Positions 1 through 10,620 of a stretch of 64,000 nt of DNA are shown piece by piece; the stretch's first letter is position 1; each line of letters starts with the position of its first letter. The stretch is from assembly GCF_025574465.1 (NCBI RefSeq), contig NZ_JAOBPP010000020.1, positions 1 through 64,000 of the forward strand. Direction: 5' to 3'. This DNA is from Kordiimonas aestuarii. GTDB taxonomy: Bacteria; Pseudomonadota; Alphaproteobacteria; Sphingomonadales; Kordiimonadaceae. Made by a program: the position numbers and the translations under genes. Under the pieces are notes generated by a model. It was given only the letters and a program-made list of their open reading frames with translations, was not told where the DNA came from and ran no database searches.

Positions 1-2
1 CA

Positions 3-1193
3 ATGGCAAAAGCAAAATTTGAACGGAACAAGCCGCACTGCAACGTTGGTACGATTGGTCACGTTGACCATGGTAAGACGACGCTGACGGCGGCGATCAC
101 GAAAGTTCTCGCAGAGGCAGGTCATGGTGAAGCAGTAGACTTCGCGAACATTGACAAGGCCCCTGAGGAGCGCGAGCGTGGTATTACGATTTCGACAGCG
201 CACGTAGAGTATGAGACGGAAGCCCGTCACTATGCTCACGTTGACTGCCCTGGCCACGCTGACTATGTGAAGAACATGATCACGGGTGCGGCGCAGATGG
301 ACGGCGCTATTCTGGTAGTGAACGCAGCGGACGGCCCGATGCCTCAGACCCGCGAGCACATTCTGCTTGCGCGTCAGGTTGGTGTTCCAGCGCTTGTTGT
401 TTTCATGAACAAGGTTGACCAGGTTGATGACGAAGAGCTTCTCGAGCTTGTTGAGATGGAAATCCGCGAGCTTCTGAGCGAATATGAATTCCCGGGCGAC
501 GACATTCCGATCGTTGCGGGTTCTGCGCTTGCAGCTCTTGAAGGTCGTGACGACACCATTGGCAAAGAGAAGATCCTCGAGCTGATGAAAGCGGTTGACG
601 AGTATATCCCGCAGCCTGAGCGTGCGATTGACGGTGCGTTCCTGATGCCTGTTGAGGATGTGTTCTCGATCTCTGGTCGTGGTACGGTTGTTACCGGTCG
701 TGTTGAGCGCGGTGTTGTTAAGGTTGGCGAAGAAGTAGCGATCGTCGGCATCAAGGACACGACGAAGACGACGGTTACGGGCGTTGAGATGTTCCGCAAG
801 CTTCTGGACCAGGGCCAGGCAGGCGACAACATTGGTGCGCTGCTGCGTGGTGTTGGCCGTGATGACGTTGAGCGTGGCCAGGTTCTGGCACACGTTGGCA
901 CGATCACGCCGCACACGAAGTTCACGGCAGAGACCTACATCCTCACCAAAGAGGAAGGTGGCCGTCACACGCCGTTCTTCGCGAACTATCGTCCGCAGTT
1001 CTACTTCCGTACGACCGACGTTACGGGGACGGTTGAGCTGCCAGAGGGCACCGAGATGGTTATGCCTGGCGATAACGTGAACCTGACCGTTGAGCTGATC
1101 GCACCGATCGCCATGGACGAGGGCCTCCGCTTCGCTATCCGCGAAGGCGGTCGTACCGTCGGCGCTGGCGTCGTGGCCAAAATCCTCGATTAA
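3..1193 (+). CDS. tuf: Elongation factor Tu
   Basis: GTPase that delivers aminoacyl-tRNA to the ribosomal A site in the cytoplasm. The 396-residue product is full length. The P-loop GHVDHGKT is at residues 19-26, the switch II motif DCPGHADY at 81-88 and NKVD at 136-139, followed by the two beta-barrel domains ending VVAKILD. The ATG lies two bases into the window, so its ribosome binding site and any upstream genes (usually rpsL, rpsG, fusA) are not visible. Placement directly before rpsJ is the common proteobacterial arrangement. Many proteobacteria carry a second tuf copy, which cannot be judged here. Confidence 0.98.
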   Translation: MAKAKFERNKPHCNVGTIGHVDHGKTTLTAAITKVLAEAGHGEAVDFANIDKAPEERERGITISTAHVEYETEARHYAHVDCPGHADYVKNMITGAAQMDGAILVVNAADGPMPQTREHILLARQVGVPALVVFMNKVDQVDDEELLELVEMEIRELLSEYEFPGDDIPIVAGSALAALEGRDDTIGKEKILELMKAVDEYIPQPERAIDGAFLMPVEDVFSISGRGTVVTGRVERGVVKVGEEVAIVGIKDTTKTTVTGVEMFRKLLDQGQAGDNIGALLRGVGRDDVERGQVLAHVGTITPHTKFTAETYILTKEEGGRHTPFFANYRPQFYFRTTDVTGTVELPEGTEMVMPGDNVNLTVELIAPIAMDEGLRFAIREGGRTVGAGVVAKILD

Positions 1194-1202
1194 TAGTAAC
1201 AA

Positions 1203-1229
1203 GGCGCCGGTAACCCCGGCGCCGCTTTT
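1203..1229 (+). terminator. Hairpin between tuf and rpsJ, weak terminator or attenuator
   Basis: GGCGCCGG (1203-1210) pairs perfectly with CCGGCGCC (1216-1223) around a five-base loop. It is followed by GC and only four T residues. It could partly terminate tuf transcripts or set the tuf to S10-operon ratio. The T-run is too short for a confident full terminator. Confidence 0.5.
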
Positions 1230-1243
1230 AAGGTGTAAGATCA

Positions 1244-1558
1244 ATGGAAGCGCAAAATATTCGCATCCGCCTGAAGGCTTTTGACCACCGCGTGCTTGAC
1301 CAAGCTACCGGTGAAATCGCCAGCACGGCTAAGCGTACGGGCGCTCTGGTGCGCGGTCCTATTCCGCTGCCGACCAGGATCGAAAAGTTCACGGTTCTTC
1401 GTGGTCCCCACATTGACAAGAAGTCCCGCGAGCAATTCGAAATGCGTACTCACAAACGCTTGCTCGACATTGTTGACCCAACCCCACAGACCGTGGACGC
1501 GCTGATGAAGCTCGACCTCGCTGCTGGTGTTGACGTTGAAATCAAACTGCAAGGATAA
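1244..1558 (+). CDS. rpsJ: 30S ribosomal protein S10
   Basis: Component of the 30S head. In E. coli it also binds NusB in transcription antitermination. The 104-residue product carries the conserved start [16 protein letters not shown] and the [18 protein letters not shown] block. The length is normal for S10. The ATG follows an AGGTG ribosome binding site. It is the first gene of the S10 operon here, 50 bases after tuf. No separate L4-type leader can be seen because tuf sits directly upstream. Confidence 0.97.
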   Translation: MEAQNIRIRLKAFDHRVLDQATGEIASTAKRTGALVRGPIPLPTRIEKFTVLRGPHIDKKSREQFEMRTHKRLLDIVDPTPQTVDALMKLDLAAGVDVEIKLQG

Positions 1559-1563
1559 GACCC

Positions 1564-2310
1564 ATGCGTACAGGTTTGATTGCAAAAAAACTCGGTATGA
1601 CCCGCATCTTCAATGACGCCGGTCACCACGTGCCCGTAACGGTTCTGCAGCTCGACGGCTGTCAGGTTGTTGCGCAGCGCACAAATGAAAAAGACGGTTA
1701 CACGGCTCTGCAACTTGGTGCCGGTGCCCGTAAAGTAAAAAACGTTTCCAAGGCACAACGCGGCCACTTCGCTAAAGCTCAGGTAGAGCCGAAGGCAAAA
1801 GTAGCTGAATTCCGTGTTGCCGAGGACGCGCTTGTTGAAGTCGGCGCAGAGCTGACCGCAGATCACTTCCTCGTAGGCCAGCGTGTTGACGTTGTTGGCA
1901 CGTCGAAGGGTAAAGGTTTTGCGGGTGCAATGAAGCGTCACAACTTCGGTGGTCTGCGTGCATCGCACGGCGTATCCATCTCCCACCGTTCGCACGGTTC
2001 CACGGGTCAGTGTCAAGACCCAGGCCGCGTGTTCAAGGGCAAGAAGATGGCTGGTCACCTTGGTGACGTTCGCAAGACTGTCCAAAGCGTTGAAATCATT
2101 GAAACGCGGGTTGAAGATGGCCTCATCCTCGTCAAGGGTGGTATCCCTGGTTCGAAAGAAAGCTGGGTACTGATCTCTGACGCTGCGAAGAAAGCCGCTC
2201 CGGAAGGTTTGCCGATGCCGGCAGCGTTCCGCGCCCCTGCGCAAGCAGAAGCGCCAGCTGAAGCTCCGGCTGAAGCAGCTGATGCGCCTGCAGAAGCTAA
2301 CGAGGAATAA
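1564..2310 (+). CDS. rplC: 50S ribosomal protein L3 with an Ala/Glu-rich tail
   Basis: Early-assembly protein near the peptidyl transferase centre. The N-terminus [16 protein letters not shown] and the [20 protein letters not shown] block are typical L3. At 248 residues it is roughly 35-40 longer than E. coli L3. The excess is a C-terminal run from about residue 218 made of Ala, Pro and Glu repeats (units like APAEA). That low-complexity acidic tail is probably disordered and its role is unknown. It starts five bases after rpsJ. Confidence 0.96.
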   Translation: MRTGLIAKKLGMTRIFNDAGHHVPVTVLQLDGCQVVAQRTNEKDGYTALQLGAGARKVKNVSKAQRGHFAKAQVEPKAKVAEFRVAEDALVEVGAELTADHFLVGQRVDVVGTSKGKGFAGAMKRHNFGGLRASHGVSISHRSHGSTGQCQDPGRVFKGKKMAGHLGDVRKTVQSVEIIETRVEDGLILVKGGIPGSKESWVLISDAAKKAAPEGLPMPAAFRAPAQAEAPAEAPAEAADAPAEANEE

Positions 2311-2315
2311 GCGTC

Positions 2316-2936
2316 ATGAAGACCGACGTCCTTACACTTGACGCCAAAAAGGCTGGTGACATCGATCTCGATGATGCCATCTTCGGCGTAACCGCACGTG
2401 CAGACATCCTGCACCGTGTGGTAAACTGGCAGCTCGCAAAGCGCCGGGCTGGAACTCACGCTGTGAAGTTCCGTTCCGAGATCGCGCGTACTGGCAAGAA
2501 GTTCGGCAAACAAAAAGGTGGTGGTGGCGCACGTCACGGCGACCGTCGTTCGAACATCTTTATCGGTGGTGGTCGTGCTTTTGGCCCGATCCCGCGCGAT
2601 CACGGTTTCGACCTGCCGAAGAAAGTACGCAAGCTTGGCTTGAAATCTGCTCTGTCCGCCAAAGCGGCTGATGGCAAGCTGATCATTGTTGATGTTGCGG
2701 AACTGAAAGACGGCAAAACGAAGGAATTGTCTGCAAAGCTCGAGAAGCTCGGCCTTGCTAACGCGCTCTTCGTTGATGGTGCTGAAGTGAATGAAAACTT
2801 CAAGCGTGCTGTCTCGAACATCCCCAACGTTGATGTGCTGCCAAGCCAAGGTGCTAACGTGTACGACATTCTCCGTCGCGACACGCTGGTTCTGACCAAA
2901 GCTGCTGTTGCAAAACTCGAGGAGAGGCTCAAATGA
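2316..2936 (+). CDS. rplD: 50S ribosomal protein L4
   Basis: Binds 23S rRNA and lines the exit tunnel with an extended loop. That loop is visible around the Gly-rich [14 protein letters not shown] segment near residues 67-80. The 206-residue length is standard. In E. coli L4 represses the S10 operon through a leader hairpin. No such leader is evident in this window. It begins five bases after rplC and overlaps rplW by four bases, which suggests translational coupling. Confidence 0.97.
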   Translation: MKTDVLTLDAKKAGDIDLDDAIFGVTARADILHRVVNWQLAKRRAGTHAVKFRSEIARTGKKFGKQKGGGGARHGDRRSNIFIGGGRAFGPIPRDHGFDLPKKVRKLGLKSALSAKAADGKLIIVDVAELKDGKTKELSAKLEKLGLANALFVDGAEVNENFKRAVSNIPNVDVLPSQGANVYDILRRDTLVLTKAAVAKLEERLK

Positions 2937-3226
2937 CCGCGATCAGACATTTTGACGTGATCCAGAGCCCCGTGATTACCGAGAAGGCAACACTCGGCTC
3001 TGAAAATAACCAGGTAACCTTCAAAGTAGCGATCGATGCCACGAAGCCGGAAATCAAAGCGGCTGTCGAGGCACTCTTCGACGTGAAAGTGAAGAAAGTC
3101 AACACGCTGCGCCAGGAAGGCAAAGTGAAACGGTTCCGCGGTGTAGTCGGCAAACGTGCCGAGTACAAAAAAGCGATCGTTACACTTGTCGAAGGTAACA
3201 GCATTGACGTGACGACGGGGGTTTAA
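2933..3226 (+). CDS. rplW: 50S ribosomal protein L23
   Basis: Lies at the tunnel exit, where trigger factor and SRP dock. The product has 97 residues. The segment [13 protein letters not shown] and the basic [18 protein letters not shown] loop are characteristic. It starts inside the last codons of rplD (ATGA overlap) and is followed three bases later by rplB, so the three genes are tightly coupled. Confidence 0.97.
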   Translation: MTAIRHFDVIQSPVITEKATLGSENNQVTFKVAIDATKPEIKAAVEALFDVKVKKVNTLRQEGKVKRFRGVVGKRAEYKKAIVTLVEGNSIDVTTGV

Positions 3227-3229
3227 CCG

Positions 3230-4066
<837 letters not shown>

Positions 4067-4078
4067 GGAGTCCTGAAT

Positions 4079-4360
4079 ATGGCACGCTCTGTATGGAAAG
4101 GCCCTTTCGTTGACATGCACCTTCTCAAGAAGGTGGAAGCGGCTATGGAAAGCGGTAAAACTTCGGCAATCATTCAGACATGGTCACGTCGTTCGACCAT
4201 TCTGCCGAATTTCGTTGGGCTGACCTTCAATGTCTACAATGGGCAAAAGTTCATTCCCGTTTACGTGACGGAAGACATGGTTGGTCACAAGCTCGGTGAA
4301 TTCGCGCCGACACGGACCTACTACGGTCACGCCGCCGACAAAAAAGCGAAGAGGAAGTAA
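4079..4360 (+). CDS. rpsS: 30S ribosomal protein S19
   Basis: 30S head protein that forms a complex with S13 near the A-site tRNA. The 93-residue product begins [19 protein letters not shown] and contains the S19 signature region [17 protein letters not shown]. The start is supported by the AAGGAG ribosome binding site at 4065-4070. It lies between rplB and rplV as usual. Confidence 0.98.
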   Translation: MARSVWKGPFVDMHLLKKVEAAMESGKTSAIIQTWSRRSTILPNFVGLTFNVYNGQKFIPVYVTEDMVGHKLGEFAPTRTYYGHAADKKAKRK

Positions 4361-4362
4361 CT

Positions 4363-4743
4363 GTGGGTAAGCAATCTGCAAAACGCCGTTTGGCGGATAA
4401 CGAAGCTGTAGCTACCGCTACCATGCTTCGCGGCTCGCCCCAGAAGCTTAACCTGGTGGCTGCTAGCATTCGCGGTATGAAAGTGGAGAAAGCTCTGGCC
4501 AGCCTGAGCTTCAACCGCCGCCGCACTGCAATCGACGTGAAGAAAGTTCTGCAGTCTGCAATCGCAAACGCAGAAAACAATCACAATCTGGACGTGGATA
4601 GCCTCGTAGTTGCGGAAGCAACCGTGGGCAAGGCACTCGTGATGAAGCGCTTCCGCGCCCGCGCTCGCGGTCGTGTTGGCAAAATCGTGAAGCCGTTCAG
4701 CCGTCTGCGCATCGTTGTGCGCGAAGTAGAGGAGACTGCATAA
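4363..4743 (+). CDS. rplV: 50S ribosomal protein L22
   Basis: Exit-tunnel protein whose beta hairpin contacts nascent chains and macrolides. The 126-residue product contains [16 protein letters not shown] and the hairpin [13 protein letters not shown]. Translation starts at GTG, two bases after the rpsS stop, with GAGGAAG of the rpsS end as ribosome binding site. The stop overlaps the rpsC start by one base (TAATG). Confidence 0.96.
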   Translation: MGKQSAKRRLADNEAVATATMLRGSPQKLNLVAASIRGMKVEKALASLSFNRRRTAIDVKKVLQSAIANAENNHNLDVDSLVVAEATVGKALVMKRFRARARGRVGKIVKPFSRLRIVVREVEETA

Positions 4744-5438
4744 TGGGTCAGAAAGTTAGTCCCGTTGGTCTGCGCCTGGGTGTAAACCGCACCTGGGACT
4801 CGCGCTGGTATGCCGAAGGCGAAGATTACGGCAACCTGTTGCATGAAGACCTGAAAATCCGCAAGTTCGTGATGAAGGAGCTGTCGCAAGCCGGTATCTC
4901 CAAAGTGATCATCGAACGTCCGGCAAAAAAATGTCGCGTGACCATCTACTCGGCTCGTCCGGGTGTGATCATCGGCAAAAAAGGCGCCGACATTGAAAAG
5001 CTTCGTCGTAAGATCGCGAATTTCACGAGCTCCGACGTAAGCCTGAACATTGTTGAAGTCCGTAAGCCGGAAATCGACGCGAAGCTTATCGCCGACAATA
5101 TCGCACAACAGCTGGAGCGTCGTGTTGCGTTCCGCCGTGCAATGAAGCGTGCGGTGCAAAGCGCCATTCGTCTTGGTGCCGGTGGTATCCGGATCAACTG
5201 CGCAGGCCGTCTTGGTGGCGCTGAGATCGCACGGACCGAATGGTACCGCGAAGGCCGCGTGCCGCTGCATACCCTGCGCGCAGACATCGACTATGGTGTC
5301 TCCGAAGCCCTGACCGCATACGGTATTTGCGGCATCAAGGTTTGGGTGTTCAAAGGCGAGATCATGGAACACGACCCAATGGCTCATGAACGCCGTGCAA
5401 ACGAAGTTCAAAGCCAAGGTGGCCCGTCCCGCCGTTAG
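4743..5438 (+). CDS. rpsC: 30S ribosomal protein S3
   Basis: Head protein at the mRNA entry channel, with helicase activity as part of the ribosome. The 231-residue product begins [16 protein letters not shown]. It has the KH-type RNA-binding motif [15 protein letters not shown] near residues 75-89 and the C-terminal S3 domain ([20 protein letters not shown]). The start overlaps the rplV stop. Its stop codon lies inside a hairpin loop (see 5424-5447). Confidence 0.97.
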   Translation: MGQKVSPVGLRLGVNRTWDSRWYAEGEDYGNLLHEDLKIRKFVMKELSQAGISKVIIERPAKKCRVTIYSARPGVIIGKKGADIEKLRRKIANFTSSDVSLNIVEVRKPEIDAKLIADNIAQQLERRVAFRRAMKRAVQSAIRLGAGGIRINCAGRLGGAEIARTEWYREGRVPLHTLRADIDYGVSEALTAYGICGIKVWVFKGEIMEHDPMAHERRANEVQSQGGPSRR

Positions 5439-5447
5439 GCCGGACGG
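5424..5447 (+). promoter_or_regulatory. Hairpin enclosing the rpsC stop codon
   Basis: CCGTCC (5424-5429) pairs with GGACGG (5442-5447). After a C-C mismatch, GCC (5431-5433) pairs with GGC (5438-5440), with GTTA as the loop. The rpsC stop TAG (5436-5438) lies at the loop and inner stem. There is no T-run, so this is not a terminator. It may mark an mRNA processing or stability boundary before rplP. Confidence 0.5.
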
Positions 5448-5469
5448 AAAGTGATAGGAGCGACAGACA

Positions 5470-5880
5470 ATGTTGCAACCGAAACGTACAAAGTTCCGTA
5501 AGGCCCACAAAGGCCGTATCCATGGCAATGCCAAGGGCGGAACCGATCTGAACTTCGGCCAGTTCGGTCTCAAAGCGACCGCACCAGGCCGTGTAACGGC
5601 TCGTCAAATCGAGGCAGCCCGTCGTGCTATGAACCGCCACATGAAGCGGTCAGGCAAAGTCTGGATCCGGATTTTCCCGGATGTTCCAGTAACGGCGAAA
5701 CCTGCCGAGGTCCGGATGGGTAAAGGTAAAGGCTCTGTCGATCGTTGGGTGTGCAAGGTAAAACCTGGCCGCATCATGTTTGAGATCGATGGTGTTAATG
5801 AAGAACTGGCGCGTGGTGCGTTCGAACGTGCAGCTGCAAAGCTTGCTGTTCAAACTCGCATCGTGCAACGGATGCATTAA
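5470..5880 (+). CDS. rplP: 50S ribosomal protein L16
   Basis: Helps form the A-site tRNA binding pocket of the 50S subunit. The 136-residue product begins [16 protein letters not shown]. It has the conserved [22 protein letters not shown] and [13 protein letters not shown] stretches. The TAGGAG motif at 5456-5461 lies upstream of the ATG. The 31-base gap after rpsC carries the stop-codon hairpin. Confidence 0.98.
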   Translation: MLQPKRTKFRKAHKGRIHGNAKGGTDLNFGQFGLKATAPGRVTARQIEAARRAMNRHMKRSGKVWIRIFPDVPVTAKPAEVRMGKGKGSVDRWVCKVKPGRIMFEIDGVNEELARGAFERAAAKLAVQTRIVQRMH

Positions 5881-5899
5881 GAGCTAACGGAGAACTAAA

Positions 5900-6091
5900 A
5901 TGAAGGCAGCTGATCTTCGTGCCAAGTCGCAAGACGAGCTCCGTCAAGAGCTCGAAAGCCTGAAGAAAGAGCAGTTCAACCTGCGTTTTCAGGCAGCGTC
6001 TGGCCAACTGGAAAACACGGCTCGCGTTCGTGAGATCCGCCGTGATGTAGCGCGGATCAAAACGATCCTGAGCCAATCGGCTGAGGCGTAA
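5900..6091 (+). CDS. rpmC: 50S ribosomal protein L29
   Basis: Small two-helix protein at the tunnel exit beside L23. The 63-residue product shows the [26 protein letters not shown] start and the Gln/Asn-containing second helix ending in ARIKTILSQ. Both are typical of L29. ACGGAGAA precedes the ATG. It lies between rplP and rpsQ as in other proteobacteria. Confidence 0.97.
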   Translation: MKAADLRAKSQDELRQELESLKKEQFNLRFQAASGQLENTARVREIRRDVARIKTILSQSAEA

Positions 6092-6102
6092 GGAGTAGAC
6101 CC

Positions 6103-6339
6103 ATGCCAAAGCGTATTCTGCAAGGTACAGTAGTCAGCAACAAGGGCGACAAAACCGTTGTTGTTAAAGTTGAACGTCGGATCAAGCATCCTTTGCTTGA
6201 CAAAATTATTCGGCGCTCTAAGAAGTACCACGCTCACGATGAGAGCAACACTATTCAGGTTGGGGAGACAGTCCGCATTGAGGAATGTCGTCCTATTTCT
6301 AAACTGAAGACCTGGCGCGTAGTTGGCGGTGAGGCTTAG
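6103..6339 (+). CDS. rpsQ: 30S ribosomal protein S17
   Basis: 16S rRNA-binding OB-fold protein needed early in 30S assembly. The 78-residue product contains [24 protein letters not shown] and [23 protein letters not shown], which cover the whole S17 family. AAGGAGTAG precedes the ATG. Its stop TAG sits in the loop of a perfect 8-bp hairpin (6328-6347), followed by the longest gap inside the spc operon. Confidence 0.97.
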   Translation: MPKRILQGTVVSNKGDKTVVVKVERRIKHPLLDKIIRRSKKYHAHDESNTIQVGETVRIEECRPISKLKTWRVVGGEA

Positions 6340-6347
6340 GCCTCACC
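6328..6347 (+). promoter_or_regulatory. Perfect hairpin with the rpsQ stop codon in its loop
   Basis: GGTGAGGC (6328-6335) pairs perfectly with GCCTCACC (6340-6347) around the tetraloop TTAG, which holds the rpsQ stop codon (6337-6339). Only two T residues follow directly, then CTTG, so it is a poor terminator. It may be a processing, stability or translation-control element between rpsQ and rplN. Confidence 0.55.
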
Positions 6348-6385
6348 TTCTTGCTATTCGTCGGCAATAACAAAGGGTGTAACCC

Positions 6386-6754
6386 ATGATTCAGATGCAA
6401 ACCAACCTCGACGTGGCCGACAACTCCGGGGCCAAGAGGGTGCAGTGCATTAAAGTGCTTGGTGGTTCCAAGCGCAAAACTGCCGGGGTAGGCGACATCA
6501 TCGTCGTCTCCGTAAAGGAAGCGATCCCACGGGGTCGTGTTAAAAAAGGTGACGTGCACCGCGCTGTCATCGTTCGTACTGCTAAGGAAGTACGTCGTCA
6601 GGACGGCACCGCCATCCGCTTCGACCGCAACGCAGCAGTGCTTGTAAACAAAAACCATGAGCCGATCGGTACGCGTATTTTTGGCCCGGTCGTGCGTGAA
6701 CTGCGTGCAAAGAAGCATATGAAAATCATCTCGCTTGCACCGGAGGTACTATAA
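6386..6754 (+). CDS. rplN: 50S ribosomal protein L14
   Basis: Subunit-interface protein that contacts 16S rRNA and binds the silencing factor RsfS. The 122-residue product begins [27 protein letters not shown] and keeps [13 protein letters not shown] near the C-terminus. The length is standard. It follows the rpsQ hairpin by 38 bases. Its stop directly abuts the rplX start. Confidence 0.98.
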   Translation: MIQMQTNLDVADNSGAKRVQCIKVLGGSKRKTAGVGDIIVVSVKEAIPRGRVKKGDVHRAVIVRTAKEVRRQDGTAIRFDRNAAVLVNKNHEPIGTRIFGPVVRELRAKKHMKIISLAPEVL

Positions 6755-7072
6755 ATGGCCGCGAAACTGAAAAAAGGTGACAAGGTCGTTGTGGTTGCCG
6801 GTAAAGACAAAGGCAAGCGCGGCGAAATCACGTCTGTACTGCCTGCTGAAGGTCGTGCGTTTGTATCGGGTGTGAACCTGATCAAGAAGCACAACCGCCC
6901 AACGCAGACCAGTGCTGGTGGTATCGAAACGAAGGAAGCCGCTATTCAGCTCTCCAATCTGATGATTGAAGACCCGAAAGACAGTGTCCCTTCTCGTGTT
7001 GGTTTCAAAACACTCGAAGACGGTCGCAAGGTTCGCTTTGCGAAGAAGTCCGGGGAGGTGATCGATGGCTAA
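6755..7072 (+). CDS. rplX: 50S ribosomal protein L24
   Basis: Assembly-initiating 50S protein. The 105-residue product has the KOW motif near the N-terminus ([20 protein letters not shown]), then [13 protein letters not shown] and the [14 protein letters not shown] segment usual for L24. The ATG immediately follows the rplN stop. The 3-prime end overlaps rplE by eight bases. Confidence 0.97.
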   Translation: MAAKLKKGDKVVVVAGKDKGKRGEITSVLPAEGRAFVSGVNLIKKHNRPTQTSAGGIETKEAAIQLSNLMIEDPKDSVPSRVGFKTLEDGRKVRFAKKSGEVIDG

Positions 7073-7625
7073 AGCAACCAAGGCTCTGCCACGCCTTCGT
7101 ACAATGTACGAAGAAAAAGTACGTGCTTCCTTGCAGGAACAGTTCGGCTATAAAAACCCGATGCAGGTTCCGAAACTGGACAAGGTTGTCATCAACGTTG
7201 GTGTTGGTGAAGCCGTTCAGGACAAGAAGAAGATCGACAAGGTAGTAGAAGAAATCGCTGCTATCTCCGGTCAGAAGCCTGTTGTTACCAACGCCCGCAA
7301 GTCGATCGCAGGTTTCAAGCTGCGTGAAGGCATGCCGATTGGCGTGAAGGTAACACTGCGCTCTGAGCGTATGTACGAGTTTCTTGATCGCCTGATCACC
7401 ATTGCACTTCCACGTGTCCGTGACTTCCAGGGTGTTAACCCGAAGTCTTTCGACGGTCGTGGCAACTATGCAATGGGCCTGAAGGAACAAATCGTCTTCC
7501 CCGAAATCGATTACGATCGTATCGATACTGTTCGCGGGATGGACATCATCATCTGCACCACGGCTCAAAACGATGATGAAGCGCGTGCGCTTCTCGCCGG
7601 TTTTGACATGCCGTTCAAAAAGTAA
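7065..7625 (+). CDS. rplE: 50S ribosomal protein L5
   Basis: Binds 5S rRNA in the central protuberance and contacts the P-site tRNA. The 186-residue product contains [24 protein letters not shown] and [19 protein letters not shown], both diagnostic for L5. The ATG lies inside the end of rplX, with GGGGAGG just upstream. The gene keeps its normal place before rpsN. Confidence 0.98.
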   Translation: MAKATKALPRLRTMYEEKVRASLQEQFGYKNPMQVPKLDKVVINVGVGEAVQDKKKIDKVVEEIAAISGQKPVVTNARKSIAGFKLREGMPIGVKVTLRSERMYEFLDRLITIALPRVRDFQGVNPKSFDGRGNYAMGLKEQIVFPEIDYDRIDTVRGMDIIICTTAQNDDEARALLAGFDMPFKK

Positions 7626-7649
7626 CGGCAGCCGAAGGAGGGTTTTTAC

Positions 7650-7955
7650 ATGGCTAAGAAAAGTGCCATCAACAAGAACGCACGGCGTGAAAAGCTTGTT
7701 GCAAAATACGCAAAGAAGCGCGCTGAGCTCAAGGCGAAGATCTACGACAAGGATCTGAACGACGAAGAGCGCTGGGTGTATGCGTTGCAGCTTGCTGCCA
7801 TGCCACGTAACGGCGCAAAGACGCGTCTTCGCAATCGCTGCGAAGTAACTGGTCGTCCGCGCGGTTATTATCGTAAATTCAAGATGTCCCGTATCGGGCT
7901 GCGTGAGCTTGGCTCCGCTGGCAAGATACCGGGCGTTGTTAAGTCAAGCTGGTAA
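7650..7955 (+). CDS. rpsN: 30S ribosomal protein S14, long zinc-free type
   Basis: 30S head protein. At 101 residues this is the long form without the CxxC zinc motifs. A single Cys occurs in the [20 protein letters not shown] signature. The C-terminus PGVVKSSW is typical. AAGGAGGG precedes the ATG at good spacing. Confidence 0.98.
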   Translation: MAKKSAINKNARREKLVAKYAKKRAELKAKIYDKDLNDEERWVYALQLAAMPRNGAKTRLRNRCEVTGRPRGYYRKFKMSRIGLRELGSAGKIPGVVKSSW

Positions 7956-7967
7956 GGGGGTAGGCTC

Positions 7968-8366
7968 ATGTCGATGACTGATCCGATCGGCGATATGCTG
8001 ACCCGTATCCGCAACGGTCTGCAAGCTCGCAAAACTGTTGTATCCACACCTGCGTCCAAAACGCGTCAACGCATTCTGGACGTTTTGCAGCGTGAAGGTT
8101 TCATCCGCGGTTATTCCCGGATCGAAGGCGAAGCTAATAAAGCTGAGCTGACCATCGAGCTGAAGTATCACGAAGGTGAACCGGTTATCCGCACGATCAA
8201 TCGTGTGTCCAAGCCTGGTCGCCGCGTGTACAGCTCGGTTCGTGACCTGCCACGCGTTCACAACGGCCTTGGTATTTCGATTGTCTCCACACCGAAAGGT
8301 GTTCTCTCCGACGCAGAAGCGCGTGAGAACAATGTGGGCGGCGAAATCCTCTGCACCGTATTCTAA
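7968..8366 (+). CDS. rpsH: 30S ribosomal protein S8
   Basis: Central-domain 16S rRNA binder. In E. coli it represses the spc operon. The 132-residue product begins [20 protein letters not shown]. It ends with the conserved [18 protein letters not shown] and GGEILCTVF motifs. No S8 target site was recognised near rplE. Spacing is 12 bases after rpsN. Confidence 0.98.
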   Translation: MSMTDPIGDMLTRIRNGLQARKTVVSTPASKTRQRILDVLQREGFIRGYSRIEGEANKAELTIELKYHEGEPVIRTINRVSKPGRRVYSSVRDLPRVHNGLGISIVSTPKGVLSDAEARENNVGGEILCTVF

Positions 8367-8381
8367 GGAAAGGGAGAACTC

Positions 8382-8915
8382 ATGTCCCGTATCGGTAAAA
8401 AGCCAGTGGCTATTCCGTCCGGCGTGACCGTTTCCTTGAACGGTTCGGACCTGACGGTAAAAGGCCCTAAAGGCGAACTCGCCATGTCCTTCGTTCCTGA
8501 GGTAACTGTTGCCCAGGAAGAAGCAGGCATCGTGGTGAAGCCTGTAAACGACACGAAGCGTGCCCGCTCCATGTGGGGGATGCAGCGTACGATGATTTCC
8601 AACCTGATGGAGGGTGTAACCACCGGTTACTCCAAGAAGCTCCAGATCGCAGGTGTTGGTTATCGCGCTGCTATGAAAGGCTCTGCGCTGAACCTGCAAC
8701 TTGGCTACAGCCATGATATTGATTTCCCGGTCCCAGCCGGTCTCAAGATTGAGACGCCTGATCAGACCACGATCATTATCTCCGGCATCGACAAACAAGC
8801 TGTCGGTGAGACAGCAGCCAAGATCCGCGAGTTCCGCAAGCCTGAGCCCTACAAAGGTAAGGGTATCAAGTACGAAGGTGAATATATCTTCCGCAAGGAA
8901 GGTAAGAAGAAGTAA
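8382..8915 (+). CDS. rplF: 50S ribosomal protein L6
   Basis: Lies near the sarcin-ricin loop and factor-binding site. The 177-residue product begins [17 protein letters not shown]. It ends in the L6 signature [24 protein letters not shown] (split here across residues 154-177). The length is standard. AAAGGGAGAA precedes the ATG. Confidence 0.98.
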   Translation: MSRIGKKPVAIPSGVTVSLNGSDLTVKGPKGELAMSFVPEVTVAQEEAGIVVKPVNDTKRARSMWGMQRTMISNLMEGVTTGYSKKLQIAGVGYRAAMKGSALNLQLGYSHDIDFPVPAGLKIETPDQTTIIISGIDKQAVGETAAKIREFRKPEPYKGKGIKYEGEYIFRKEGKKK

Positions 8916-8927
8916 CGGGTGGCAGGA

Positions 8928-9281
8928 ATGGCTAAAAACAAACTTTTTGAACGGCGCCGTCAGCGCAACCGTACACAGCTTCGCAAGAAGAGTGTCGGGC
9001 GGCCGCGTCTTTCTGTTCACCGCACAAACCAGCATATCTATGCGCAGATTATCGACGATGTTAAGGGCGCGACTGTTGCCGCTGCCTCCACCGCCGAGAA
9101 GGACCTGCGTGACGCTGCAACCTCCAATGTCGAGGCTGCAACGAAGGTTGGGAAATTGATTGCCGAGCGTGCTAAAGCTGCCGGCGTTGCTGATGTCGTG
9201 TTCGACCGTGGTGGGTTCCTCTACCATGGCCGTGTAAAAGCACTGGCTGACGCGGCGCGCGAAGGCGGCTTGGTATTCTAA
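8928..9281 (+). CDS. rplR: 50S ribosomal protein L18
   Basis: 5S rRNA-binding protein of the central protuberance. From the ATG at 8928 it has 117 residues, the usual L18 length, and starts [15 protein letters not shown]. It keeps [16 protein letters not shown] and the C-terminal [27 protein letters not shown] at 8919 would add MAG. The GGGTGG at 8917-8922 fits the ATG better. It follows rplF by 12 bases. Confidence 0.95.
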   Translation: MAKNKLFERRRQRNRTQLRKKSVGRPRLSVHRTNQHIYAQIIDDVKGATVAAASTAEKDLRDAATSNVEAATKVGKLIAERAKAAGVADVVFDRGGFLYHGRVKALADAAREGGLVF

Positions 9282-9307
9282 GGTTAAGATAAGGAAAAGG
9301 ATGTCCA

Positions 9308-9889
9308 ATGGCACGCCCAGAACGCAATCGTGAGGAAAGCGAACTCATTGAGAAGCTTGTTCACATCAACCGTGTGGCCAAGGTAGTAAAAGGTGGTCGT
9401 CGCTTTGGTTTTGCTGCTCTCGTAGTAGTCGGTGACCAACGTGGCCGTGTTGGCTTCGGGAACGGCAAGGCACGTGAAGTGCCGGAAGCGATCCGGAAGG
9501 CGACAGAAGCTGCTAAGAAAAATATGATCCGCGTACCGCTCCGTGAGGGCCGGACGCTGCACCATGATATCCGCGGCCGTTGGGGCGCAGGTCGGGTGCT
9601 GCTCCGTACCGCTCAGGCTGGTACCGGTATCATCGCAGGTGGTCCGATGCGCGCAGTGTTTGAAGCACTTGGCGTACAGGACGTGGTAACGAAGTCGCAA
9701 GGTAGCTCGAACCCATACAACATGGTTCGCGCAACGTTCGACGCTCTGGTTAACCAGAATTCGCCACGTCAGATCGCCGCTAAACGTGGCAAGAAAGTTG
9801 CTGACATCGTAGCACGCCGTGGCGACATTAAAGTCGTCGGTGCCAGCGATGAAGGTGACGACGCTGCAGAAGCAAATTCGGCGGAGTAA
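9308..9889 (+). CDS. rpsE: 30S ribosomal protein S5
   Basis: Decoding-fidelity protein at the mRNA entry channel. The 193-residue product has the S5 double-stranded RNA-binding motif ([19 protein letters not shown]) and the [20 protein letters not shown] segment. The C-terminal tail after [11 protein letters not shown] is acidic ([13 protein letters not shown]) and extends beyond the E. coli form. It starts 26 bases after rplR. Confidence 0.98.
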   Translation: MARPERNREESELIEKLVHINRVAKVVKGGRRFGFAALVVVGDQRGRVGFGNGKAREVPEAIRKATEAAKKNMIRVPLREGRTLHHDIRGRWGAGRVLLRTAQAGTGIIAGGPMRAVFEALGVQDVVTKSQGSSNPYNMVRATFDALVNQNSPRQIAAKRGKKVADIVARRGDIKVVGASDEGDDAAEANSAE

Positions 9890-9895
9890 TGACCC

Positions 9896-10084
9896 ATGGC
9901 TGCGAAGAAAAAAACGGTTAAAGTGACACAGATCGGTAGCCCGATCCGTCGTGTAAAAGACCAGCGTGCCACGCTGGTCGGCCTCGGGCTGAACAAAATG
10001 AACAAGACGCGTGAGCTGGAAGATACCCCGGCTGTTCGCGGCATGATCAACAAGGTGCACCATCTCGTGCGCGTTGAAGACTAA
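9896..10084 (+). CDS. rpmD: 50S ribosomal protein L30
   Basis: Small 50S protein. The 62-residue product contains [31 protein letters not shown] and ends [11 protein letters not shown], both standard for bacterial L30. Its ATG is six bases after the rpsE stop, with GGAG inside the rpsE end as ribosome binding site. Confidence 0.97.
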   Translation: MAAKKKTVKVTQIGSPIRRVKDQRATLVGLGLNKMNKTRELEDTPAVRGMINKVHHLVRVED

Positions 10085-10107
10085 GCCGGCGCGATCGGAG
10101 AATAGTG

Positions 10108-10563
10108 ATGAAAATCAACGAACTTCGTGACAACGACGGCGCCCGTAAAGAGCGCACGCGTGTTGGTCGCGGTATCGGTTCCGGCAAGGGTAAGACCGCC
10201 GGTTCCGGTCACAAAGGTCAGAAAGCACGTTCAGGCGTTGCGATCCACGGTTTCGAGGGCGGCCAGATGCCAATCTACCGCCGTCTCCCGAAACGTGGTT
10301 TCAAGAGCCTGAACAAAGGTGACTTCCAGGTGCTGAATATCGGCCGTCTGCAAAAGGCGATTGATGCGAAGAAACTGGACGCCAAGAAACCAATCACTGT
10401 CGAGACGCTTGTTGAAGCTGGCGTTGTTGGCAAGGTTGTGGACGGCGTACGTCTCCTTGCTAAAGGCGAACTGACTGCTAAAGTCGACATCACGGTTACG
10501 GGTGCGTCAAAAGGCGCAGTCGAAGCTGTTGAAAAGGCTGGCGGTAAAGTTACTGTTGCCTAA
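10108..10563 (+). CDS. rplO: 50S ribosomal protein L15
   Basis: Late-assembly 50S protein. From the ATG at 10108 (CGGAG at 10096-10100) the product has 151 residues. It begins [20 protein letters not shown] and continues with the Gly-rich [20 protein letters not shown] motif. A GTG one codon upstream at 10105 is possible, but the family normally starts MK-NEL. It lies between rpmD and secY. Confidence 0.97.
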   Translation: MKINELRDNDGARKERTRVGRGIGSGKGKTAGSGHKGQKARSGVAIHGFEGGQMPIYRRLPKRGFKSLNKGDFQVLNIGRLQKAIDAKKLDAKKPITVETLVEAGVVGKVVDGVRLLAKGELTAKVDITVTGASKGAVEAVEKAGGKVTVA

Positions 10564-10620
10564 CTAGCTAACGGGCCGAGATAATCTCGACAAAAGATCA
10601 AGGGGCTGAGGTAGGCGTAT

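Noticed and set aside
4581..5573. 330-codon - strand open frame opposite rplV and rpsC
   Set aside because: Shadow of conserved + strand genes; composition is atypical and there is no start signal.
7944..9314. 456-codon open frame on the - strand opposite rpsH, rplF and rplR
   Set aside because: It lies wholly opposite conserved ribosomal genes. Its product is rich in His, Cys and Phe with no family features, as expected from the codon bias of the + strand genes.
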